18,828 nt of DNA from an uncultured Collinsella sp. (GTDB taxonomy: Bacteria > Actinomycetota > Coriobacteriia > Coriobacteriales > Coriobacteriaceae). The translations under genes were made by a program, and so were the position numbers. Each line of letters starts with the position of its first letter. Position 1 is the stretch's first letter. Location: NCBI GenBank assembly GCA_902491055.1, contig CABUGI010000031.1, positions 1 to 18,828 of the forward strand, read 5' to 3'. Under the pieces are notes generated by a model that searched no databases, was not told the origin of the DNA, and was given only the letters and a program-made list of their open reading frames with translations. Positions 13,244 to 18,828 of this stretch are shown in pieces.

Positions 13244-14959
13244 CTATTGTGCCGAGCCCGCGACGGGCTCAAAATGCTTGTCCTTAACGGCCGCGGCCAA
13301 GCGATCTGCCAGATTGCGTACGCGCGGATCCAGGCGCGCAGCACCCGGATTGACAAAGAAGCGGGCCGTGCAGTCCATGATGCGGCCGGTGATGACCAGG
13401 CCGTTGTCGCGCAGCGTGGCGCCCGTGGCGGTGATGTCCACGATGCGATCGGTCATGCCGACAATGGGGCCCAGCTCGATGTTACCGTGCAGCGAGACGA
13501 TATCGGCGTTCACGCCGCGCTCGGCATACCAGGCACTCGCAATGCGCGGGTACTTGGTGGCCACGCGAAGCGAACCGCGGCGGGCATAGTTGCGCTCGGC
13601 CCGGCCGGCGCGCCACGCGGGCTCCGCCTCGATAAAGGTGCACAGGCCATAGCCCAGGTCGACCAGCTGCAGCAGGTTGAGGTCTGCCTCAATGAGCGAG
13701 TCCCAACCGCAGATGCCGCAATCGGCACCACCGCAGCCCACAAAGGCAGGCGCATCGCTGGGACGCACGATGACAAACTCGATATCTCCGACCGCGCCCT
13801 TGCCGGCACGCGTGTCGCGGCCGCGCACGATCAGGTGACGGCCGGGGTCACGCAGCTCAGAGACGTCCAAGCCCGCAGTCTCGAGCACGTCGAGCGTGTC
13901 GGCCTTAAGCGAGCCCTTGGGCACAGCGATGCGCAGCGGGCCCTCGGCGCCACGGCCCGCGGCGTGATCGCCGTCGGAAGCGGCATCCTCGGCCGAGGTG
14001 CGCGCGGCCTCCAGGCGCTCGAGCGAAAAGGCGAAGCCCGCCGCCGGCACCTCGATACCGTCGCCAAATGCGCCGGTAAAGATGGAGTCATAGCGTCCGC
14101 CCGAACCGACCGGATCGGGCAGTCCGCCGGCATAAGCCTTAAAGACCAGGCCCGTGTAGTAATCGAAAGAGTTCATGATAGAGAAGTCGAACGACAGCAC
14201 CTGGGCGTCCTCGGGTGCCAGGCCCTCAACCAGGGCACGCAGCTCGCGCGTCAGCGGCGCGACGATACCGGCGGCCTCCAGCAGCGCGTCCACGCGGTCG
14301 AGTACCTCGGCACCGCCGTGCAGACGCGGCAGCTCGCTAATGGCGGCCTTGACGGCATCGGACTCGGTGCTTGCCGCCACGCGGGCATCGAGGCCCACAA
14401 AGTCGTTGGCGTGCACGCAGCGAAGGGCCTCGGCGGCCAGCTCGCGATCCTCGCACGCCGCGAGCAGTTCCTTAAACGGACGCACGCTACCTGCGATAAT
14501 GCGTGCATCGGGCAGCGCCAGCTTGCGCACCGCCTCGGCCACGAGCGAGACAATCTCGACATCGCCCGCGGTATCGCCCGCACCGATAAGCTCAAAGCCC
14601 AGCTGTGTAAACTGGCGCGAGCCGCCGGCATTGCGCTGGCACTCGCGAACCACCGGCGCCTCGTAGCGAAGGCGCAGGGGCAGGTCGGCCGCGCGCATGC
14701 GAGTCGAAACCAGGCGAACGATCGGCAGCGTGTTGTCGGGACGGACCACCAGCAGGCGACCGTCGTCATCAAAGAGCTTAAACGGCGTATCCGCAATGCG
14801 GCCGCCTTCCTCGAGCGAACCCTTGTCCTCGAGCAGCGGCGTCTCGACCGGAAGGTAATGATGCTCTCTAAAGCAGCCCTTCACCGTCAGCGCAATCTCC
14901 TCGCGCGCCTGAGCCTCCTCGGGCAATATGTCCCGGAATCCCCACGGTGTGGCCGTCAT
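13244..14959 (-). CDS. hisZG: HisZ-HisG fusion: ATP phosphoribosyltransferase with fused regulatory domain
   Basis: This 571-residue protein joins two normally separate subunits of the first histidine enzyme. Residues 1 to about 320 are HisZ, a class II histidyl-tRNA-synthetase-like regulatory domain (GFRDILP at 7-13, RPDNTLPIVR at 73-82, YEAPVVRECQRN at 99-110, GSGGRYD at 285-291, and a final AGFAFSLERL). A linker rich in Ala, Asp and Gly (about 318-340) follows. Residues 341-571 are short-form HisG: LRIAVPKGSL (342-351), a GADCGICG segment (411-418), and the PRPP-binding loop DITATGATLRDNGL (508-521). The ATG at 14957-14959 has AGGAGG eight bases upstream. Short HisG needs HisZ for activity and histidine feedback, so fusion guarantees 1:1 assembly. 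It heads the his operon. Confidence 0.95.
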   Translation of the reverse strand: MTATPWGFRDILPEEAQAREEIALTVKGCFREHHYLPVETPLLEDKGSLEEGGRIADTPFKLFDDDGRLLVVRPDNTLPIVRLVSTRMRAADLPLRLRYEAPVVRECQRNAGGSRQFTQLGFELIGAGDTAGDVEIVSLVAEAVRKLALPDARIIAGSVRPFKELLAACEDRELAAEALRCVHANDFVGLDARVAASTESDAVKAAISELPRLHGGAEVLDRVDALLEAAGIVAPLTRELRALVEGLAPEDAQVLSFDFSIMNSFDYYTGLVFKAYAGGLPDPVGSGGRYDSIFTGAFGDGIEVPAAGFAFSLERLEAARTSAEDAASDGDHAAGRGAEGPLRIAVPKGSLKADTLDVLETAGLDVSELRDPGRHLIVRGRDTRAGKGAVGDIEFVIVRPSDAPAFVGCGGADCGICGWDSLIEADLNLLQLVDLGYGLCTFIEAEPAWRAGRAERNYARRGSLRVATKYPRIASAWYAERGVNADIVSLHGNIELGPIVGMTDRIVDITATGATLRDNGLVITGRIMDCTARFFVNPGAARLDPRVRNLADRLAAAVKDKHFEPVAGSAQ

Positions 14960-14994
14960 CTGGTGAGCCTCCTCATGCTGTGTTTCGTATAGAA

Positions 14995-15026
14995 CAGAAG
15001 ACCGGCATAGCTCCGCCGGTCTTCTG
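14995..15026 (-). terminator. 12-bp hairpin upstream of hisZG (terminator or leader hairpin)
   Basis: CAGAAGACCGGC pairs perfectly with GCCGGTCTTCTG around an 8-nt loop. On the minus strand the 3' side is pyrimidine-rich (TCTTCTG then TTCT), so it may terminate transcripts from the upstream epimerase gene. It ends 35 bp before the hisZG start, too close to allow a complete downstream promoter, so it may instead lie in the his leader. There is no T-box sequence and no run of histidine codons nearby. Confidence 0.55.
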
Positions 15027-15128
15027 GGTACTTTAGCATACTAGAGTGTTTGCGGGGAAAATCCATCGCAGCCGCTCACGCCGTATTCATTTGGAAACAT
15101 AGGGCAGATCGCCGCAACCCAAACCCGC

Positions 15129-15965
15129 CTAGGCGCCAATCGCACGACGATACTCTGCCATTACCTGCGCATCGGCAGCTGCGGGGTCGGCAAAATAGCG
15201 CCCGTCATAGGTCTCGGCCGAAACAACTCCGCGATAGCCGCGCGCCACCAGCCTATCCAGGTCGGCGCGCATATCGCGGTCGCCGTCACCCCAGGCAAGA
15301 TGCGTCGTGCCATCTGCCGCAACATCGACAAAATGCACGTGGGCGACATCATCGCCAAGCAGATCGAAATAATCGTCGATGGTATCCCCCGCCACCGCCA
15401 TAGCGCCCAAATCCAGACACGCCTTAAGTGCCGGATGATCAACCGCCTCGATCATGTGCTTCGTATCGGCCGCCGAGTTCACGATCATCGACTCAACCGG
15501 CTGTAGGGCCTCGAGTACCAGTCGCACGCCGCGCTCTCCCGCATGCTCGGCAATCGCACGCAGCATCGAGGCGCTGCGACCCCACGCGCCCTCGATCGGC
15601 TCGTTCAAAAATGCCCAGCCGCTCGAGACCATGACCTGCTCGGCTCCAAGTTCCGCCGCAATATCTACAACGTTCTTAAAGTACGCGAGTGTGCGGGCAC
15701 GTGCCTCATTCCCGCGCGCCGCGATATTCCACGGCTTGGGGTTGTTCTGTTCGGGACAAAGCCCCACAATCCGAACCCCATACCGCTGCGACAGCTCCCG
15801 CACCTGCTCGAGCGAATCGTATCCATGGCAATCGACATACAGATGCATCGCTCCGGTCCAAAGCTCGCAACACGTGTAACCCGAGGCCGCTGCCGAAGAA
15901 AAGAATTCCTCAAGGTCAAAATAACGATGGCTGATATTCATGACGGCAAGCTGCGGATACTCCAT
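15129..15965 (-). CDS. Sugar phosphate isomerase/epimerase, FrlC-like (possible fructoselysine 3-epimerase)
   Basis: This 278-residue TIM-barrel protein belongs to the xylose-isomerase-like / AP endonuclease 2 superfamily. It resembles E. coli FrlC, which interconverts psicoselysine and fructoselysine: shared patches are CPEQNN (70-75), LVLEALQPVES (149-159), DDYFDLLGDDVAHVHFVD (197-214) and ARGYRGVVSAE (241-251). Candidate metal ligands are E152, D185, H211 and E251, all in the expected order. An ATG at 15963-15965 was preferred to a GTG nine bases earlier because the AAAGG ribosome site would abut the GTG. It is last in the PTS operon and directly follows a strong hairpin. The call rests on the family plus the SIS-domain and PTS neighbours; another keto-sugar epimerase specificity is possible. 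Confidence 0.8.
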   Translation of the reverse strand: MEYPQLAVMNISHRYFDLEEFFSSAAASGYTCCELWTGAMHLYVDCHGYDSLEQVRELSQRYGVRIVGLCPEQNNPKPWNIAARGNEARARTLAYFKNVVDIAAELGAEQVMVSSGWAFLNEPIEGAWGRSASMLRAIAEHAGERGVRLVLEALQPVESMIVNSAADTKHMIEAVDHPALKACLDLGAMAVAGDTIDDYFDLLGDDVAHVHFVDVAADGTTHLAWGDGDRDMRADLDRLVARGYRGVVSAETYDGRYFADPAAADAQVMAEYRRAIGA

Positions 15966-15982
15966 CTTGTCCACCTTTCGGC

Positions 15983-16016
15983 AAAAGGGCGCCGCAGCAC
16001 AGTGTGCGCGACGCCC
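15983..16016 (-). terminator. Terminator-like hairpin between the EIID and epimerase genes
   Basis: On the minus strand GGGCG and CGCCC close a long stem (16016-15987) with further pairing inside, followed by four T (15986-15983). It lies 32 bp after the EIID stop and only 17 bp before the epimerase ATG, so the ribosome site begins almost immediately after it. No room remains for a separate promoter downstream. Confidence 0.6.
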
Positions 16017-16048
16017 CCTCTTACATTGTTCTCATTATGACGGATACT

Positions 16049-16885
16049 CTACTGGACACCAAGCACTCCAAAGAACGCACCAGCGATACTCACGAGCAGG
16101 ATCACGAGCATGATGAGCAGCGGATTCATCTTCTTCTTGAGCATGAGATAGACGATTCCAAACAGCCCCATCGTGACAAAGCCCGGGAAGATTCCGTTGA
16201 GCAGCTCGGCCAGCGTCTGAGCACCATCGCCCGCGCCGACCATGAGCGGAATGTCCACGGTGACCATCTCCATGGTCATAGCACCGATCACCATGGCGCC
16301 CATGATGGAGGCCATCTTGACGATCGTGTCCATAATGCCCGATTCCTGGACCTTGCTGATCATGTCCGAGCCAAAGCGATATCCCACAAACGTCAGCAGG
16401 TAACGGATGATGTAGTGAGGGACGTTGAACACGAGCAGGAACAAAATCGGGCCAAGAATAGAGCCCTGTAGCGCCAGCGACGTGCCGACACCCGTTGCCA
16501 AAATTCGCAGCGTGCCCCAGTAGAAGGCATCGCCCACACCGGACAGCGGTCCCATCAAAGCAAGCTTGACATTTGAGATCGCGCTCGTGTCAAAGCTATC
16601 GTCAGTAGCGTTGACCTCTTCCATTGCAGCGGCGATGGACATGGGGAGCGTCGAGATGTACGGCGTGACGTTATAGAGCTCCATATGGCGCTTAAGGGCG
16701 GCCTTAAAGTCCGCATCCTGCGGATACAGCTTGCGAAGAATCGGCATAAGGGCCCACATAAAGCCGATATGGCCCATACGCTCGTAGTTCCAGGAATGCT
16801 CATAGGGAATCGAGCGCCAGAACAGCTTCTTAAGGTCTGCGCGGGAAATCAGCCCGTCGTAAGAAGACTCAAACTTAAAACTCAT
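16049..16885 (-). CDS. PTS mannose/fructose/sorbose family, EIID membrane component
   Basis: This 278-residue protein is the IID subunit, which with IIC forms the membrane channel of mannose-family phosphotransferase systems. The soluble N-terminal half has the conserved SWNYERMGHIGFMWALMP (about 31-48), then the signature MGPLSGVGDAFYW, followed by hydrophobic segments in the C-terminal half and a last membrane helix ending at the C-terminus. Length is typical (about 270-280). The ATG at 16883-16885 overlaps the end of the EIIC gene by 11 bp, with GGGAG upstream, so translation is coupled. Sugar specificity cannot be read from IID alone; the FrlC-like and SIS neighbours point to an Amadori compound. 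Confidence 0.93.
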   Translation of the reverse strand: MSFKFESSYDGLISRADLKKLFWRSIPYEHSWNYERMGHIGFMWALMPILRKLYPQDADFKAALKRHMELYNVTPYISTLPMSIAAAMEEVNATDDSFDTSAISNVKLALMGPLSGVGDAFYWGTLRILATGVGTSLALQGSILGPILFLLVFNVPHYIIRYLLTFVGYRFGSDMISKVQESGIMDTIVKMASIMGAMVIGAMTMEMVTVDIPLMVGAGDGAQTLAELLNGIFPGFVTMGLFGIVYLMLKKKMNPLLIMLVILLVSIAGAFFGVLGVQ

Positions 16886-17666
16886 CGAACGCACTCCCAA
16901 TCGCAGGATCCTCGGTTGCCACTGCGGGCTGCTCCGCTTTTTTCTTATCACCCAAAACCGTCATCGCGACGACGATGATCGCGGCAAAGATCGCCACGCC
17001 CGTCGTGCTAATGCCAAAGTAGGCGACGAGGAAGAAGCCAGCGAAGAAGAACGGAGCCACCGTTTTGTTCATAATCATCTGCGCCAGCATCGCAAAGCCG
17101 AGTGCGGGCAAGAAGGCGGCGGCGACATCCATGCCGGTCTGAACGAAATCGGGGATGATGTTGAGCAGGCTGGCAACAGCATCGGCGCCAAAGAAGAATG
17201 CCAGGGGAATAATCAGCAGGCCGCACCAGCTCTGCGCGTAACCGGCGATGAGCATGTTGCGCGTGATGGCCTTGGTGTCTCCGTCCTCGACGTTTTTGTC
17301 GATACGGTGCACCAGCAGCAGCATCACCGGCTGGCCCAGGGCGGTATCGAGCGCCAGGACGATCGTTGCGATAGGAATGCCCAGGGTCAGGGCCGCCGAA
17401 GCGTCCGCGCCGGCCTGCATGGCAAGAGATACGCCCAGGATAGTGCCGGAAATCGTATCGGGCGGGTTATAGGCGCCGACCGAGATGGCGCCGACCATGG
17501 CAAGCTCCATCGTGGCGCCCATGATCGTGCCGGTCACCATGTCGCCCATGACAAGGCCAACCAGAGGTCCGAGCACGATCGGGCGCTGGAGGTAGCTCGT
17601 GCCCGTCAGCCACTCGGAATAACCCAAAAGGGCAATAAGGAAAATCAGGATTGTCTTGATAACCAT
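16875..17666 (-). CDS. PTS mannose/fructose/sorbose family, EIIC membrane component
   Basis: This 263-residue, very hydrophobic protein is the IIC permease subunit of a mannose-type PTS. It begins with a membrane helix (3-15) and has the family segment RPIVLGPLVGLVMGD (28-42), then ATMELAMVGAISVGAYNPPDT (51-71), the region around the substrate site. Several more membrane segments follow, ending in a hydrophilic tail (about 240-263) rich in Lys, Glu and Asp. The ATG at 17664-17666 has AGGGG upstream and follows the EIIB stop by 8 bp. Its stop lies inside the EIID gene. Mannose-family systems with FrlB/GfrF-type deglycases are known to import fructoselysine and glucoselysine. Confidence 0.93.
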   Translation of the reverse strand: MVIKTILIFLIALLGYSEWLTGTSYLQRPIVLGPLVGLVMGDMVTGTIMGATMELAMVGAISVGAYNPPDTISGTILGVSLAMQAGADASAALTLGIPIATIVLALDTALGQPVMLLLVHRIDKNVEDGDTKAITRNMLIAGYAQSWCGLLIIPLAFFFGADAVASLLNIIPDFVQTGMDVAAAFLPALGFAMLAQMIMNKTVAPFFFAGFFLVAYFGISTTGVAIFAAIIVVAMTVLGDKKKAEQPAVATEDPAIGSAFDEF

Positions 17667-17674
17667 GGCAGCCC

Positions 17675-18145
17675 CTAACCGATGACCTTCGCGGCGTCAG
17701 CCTTCGCATCTGCCGGAATCATCTGAATGAACAGCTCGTAGCCCTCGCCGAGTAGCTCTTTGACGTATGCCTCGTTTTCGGGCGTAAGGAACACGCTCGT
17801 CGAGACCTGGCGGGCATTCTCGCTAAAGGCAACATTGCCGAGGTTGATCTTCTTGACTCCCATCGCCTTGGCGACGGCACCGGCCTGCTGGATCGTCTCG
17901 CAAACCACGAAGAGCTTGTACTTATCGGTCACACCGCTCTGGAGCGCCTTGACGGCGTCCTCAGTGTTTTTGACGACGACCTTGCAGCCCTCAGGCTTTG
18001 CAAGGGACAGGGCCTGTAGACGAAGCTTGTCATTGAGGACCGTGTCGCTCACCAACAGGATGCAATCGGCACCCAGAGCCGAGGTCCAGCTAACGGCAAC
18101 CTGGCCGTGAAGCAGTCGATAATCTACACGAATCATCTGAATCAT
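17675..18145 (-). CDS. PTS mannose/fructose/sorbose family, EIIB component
   Basis: This 156-residue cytoplasmic protein is a mannose-family EIIB, which takes phosphate from EIIA on a histidine and passes it to the incoming sugar. The active-site segment MIRVDYRLLHGQVAVSW places the phosphorylated histidine at H13, and LVSDTVLNDKLRLQALSLAKPEG (31-53) and INLGNVAFSENARQVSTSVFLTPE are family landmarks. The ATG at 18143-18145 was chosen because GGAG lies eight bases upstream; a second ATG three codons later is possible. It sits between EIIA (17-bp gap) and EIIC (8-bp gap), the usual order in these operons. Confidence 0.95.
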   Translation of the reverse strand: MIQMIRVDYRLLHGQVAVSWTSALGADCILLVSDTVLNDKLRLQALSLAKPEGCKVVVKNTEDAVKALQSGVTDKYKLFVVCETIQQAGAVAKAMGVKKINLGNVAFSENARQVSTSVFLTPENEAYVKELLGEGYELFIQMIPADAKADAAKVIG

Positions 18146-18162
18146 GATGTGCTCCCTAGTGG

Positions 18163-18579
18163 TTAAAACTCATCGAGCTCGGCCTGCCCCAGCAGGTCGT
18201 TGACGTACTTGACCTTGGTGTCGTCCGCCTCGACGATCTGGCGAATGGCCTCATCGATCGGGGTGGATTCGGGCACGAACAGCAGCTGAATAAGGAGCGG
18301 CAGGTTCATATTGGTCACCAGATGCGTGTTGGGACGCGTCTGGACGATCTTGGTGAACTCGTTGTTGACACTGCCACCAAAGAGGTCGGTGCAAACGACG
18401 ACCTCATCGTCCGCGGCAAAGCCGTCCAGAATCGCTGCGGCCTCCTTGGTCAGGTCCTCGTTTCCGTCGACATACATAGAGAGCGCATGGACGTTTTCGC
18501 GCTCGCCGGAAAGCAGGCCGATGCTCTCGACGATTCCAGACGCAAAATGAGCATGGGACGCCACGATAAACTGCCTCAT
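18163..18579 (-). CDS. PTS mannose/fructose/sorbose family, EIIA component
   Basis: This 138-residue cytoplasmic protein is a mannose-family EIIA that accepts phosphate from HPr. The phosphorylated histidine is H9 in IVASHAHFASG (5-15), and the conserved loop CTDLFGGSVNN (63-73) corresponds to TDLFGGSP-N in the family. Its length matches a stand-alone IIA, not the IIAB fusion of E. coli ManX. The ATG at 18577-18579 has GGAAGGGG upstream; an in-frame start at 18627 would place the N-terminus inside a terminator hairpin and adds residues without family counterparts. It is the first PTS gene after the SIS-domain gene. Confidence 0.94.
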   Translation of the reverse strand: MRQFIVASHAHFASGIVESIGLLSGERENVHALSMYVDGNEDLTKEAAAILDGFAADDEVVVCTDLFGGSVNNEFTKIVQTRPNTHLVTNMNLPLLIQLLFVPESTPIDEAIRQIVEADDTKVKYVNDLLGQAELDEF

Positions 18580-18609
18580 TCGATTCCCCTTCCTAGCGAA
18601 TTTCGGCAT

Positions 18610-18638
18610 AAAAATGCCCGGACGCATGCGCCCGGGCA
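18610..18638 (-). terminator. Rho-independent terminator-like hairpin between the SIS gene and EIIA
   Basis: On the minus strand TGCCCGG (18638-18632) pairs with CCGGGCA (18621-18615), with extra CGC/GCG pairing inside, followed by five T (18614-18610). This is a textbook intrinsic terminator, 35 bp past the SIS-gene stop. The EIIA start codon is only 30 bp further on, leaving no space for a separate promoter, so it probably works as a partial terminator or a processing hairpin within the operon. Confidence 0.8.
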
Positions 18639-18673
18639 GGGTGCTTCTTGATCAGTAGCTTATTTGTCACCGA

Positions 18674-18828
18674 TTAGTAGTCGAACTGGTGATAGTAGCG
18701 ACGGTAGTTGAGGTTGTGCTTGGTGACCGTCTCGTAGTAAGCGGCAAGGCGATCGGTGATCAGCGAGGAGAGGATCCACGGGGAGACGATGACGCGGAAC
18801 TCGTCGTCAAGGCCGGGGATGGCGAACT
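18674..18828 (-). CDS. SIS-domain protein, C-terminal end (possible Amadori-product deglycase), partial
   Basis: Only the last 51 residues are present; the gene continues beyond the right edge. The visible protein reads FAIPGLDDEFRVIVSPWILS near its start and ends in NLNYRRYYHQFDY. A tail of the type H-x-x-x-RRY-x-x-x-x-Y is typical of FrlB/GfrF-type SIS proteins, which cleave fructoselysine-6-phosphate or glucoselysine-6-phosphate into glucose-6-phosphate and lysine. The neighbouring mannose-family PTS and FrlC-like epimerase support this. The fragment is short and the sugar-binding SIS motifs are outside the window, so the exact substrate is inferred. It is upstream of EIIA on the same strand, separated by a terminator-like hairpin. 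Confidence 0.6.
   Translation of the reverse strand, partial: FAIPGLDDEFRVIVSPWILSSLITDRLAAYYETVTKHNLNYRRYYHQFDY

Noticed and set aside
11678..14992. An 1104-codon open frame on the plus strand across the hisC-hisD-hisZG region
   Set aside because: It is antisense to three clear his genes. Long open antisense frames are expected with this GC-rich codon use, and its protein is rich in Arg, His, Gly and Ala with no recognisable domain.
14956..15039. A 27-codon minus-strand open frame whose stop overlaps the hisZG start, as a possible his leader peptide
   Set aside because: It has no ribosome site and only one histidine codon, and it reads through the hairpin at 14995-15026. The overlap with the hisZG ATG may be chance.
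14960..15128. Possible T-box or histidine attenuator upstream of hisZG
   Set aside because: The 169-bp gap is short for a T-box and contains no T-box consensus and no cluster of histidine codons.

Overview
The window is high-GC, gene-dense actinobacterial DNA with short intergenic gaps. The gene content (an eno / DivIC-like / Ppx-GppA block, a histidine operon headed by a HisZ-HisG fusion, a mannose-family PTS with Amadori-product enzymes) suggests a gut Coriobacteriia, most likely Collinsella or a close relative. That placement rests on protein resemblance and gene order; no rRNA is present.

Layout. (1) 111-3379, minus strand: enolase, a DivIC/FtsL-type septum protein and a Ppx/GppA phosphatase, with a Rho-independent terminator after eno. 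(2) 3567-5524, minus: a stand-alone LarC C-terminal domain, a YfcE-type phosphodiesterase and MazG, the last two 2 bp apart. (3) 5525-5855: a divergent intergenic region with a perfect 23-bp inverted repeat. (4) 5856-6767, plus: a PHP-family histidinol-phosphatase. (5) 6888-14959, minus: the his operon in the order hisZG, hisD, hisC, hisB, hisH, hisA, hisF, hisI, hisE. The phosphatase converges on its 3' end, so all ten pathway steps are encoded here. (6) 15129-18828, minus: the C-terminal end of a SIS-domain protein, then mannose-family PTS subunits IIA, IIB, IIC and IID, then an FrlC-like epimerase. The best reading is uptake and breakdown of fructoselysine/glucoselysine-type Amadori compounds.

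Non-coding structure is the most unusual part. Two copies of a 67-bp hairpin element (31-97 and 6781-6847) share 16-bp ends but have different interiors. A roughly 95-nt nested hairpin with an 18-bp palindrome at its tip separates hisF from hisI. Two terminator-like hairpins sit just upstream of ribosome binding sites inside the sugar operon, and another precedes hisZG. I see no tRNA, rRNA, CRISPR array, transposase or phage gene. I did not find a clearly new multi-gene system; the strongest leads are the repeated hairpins and the details of the sugar operon.
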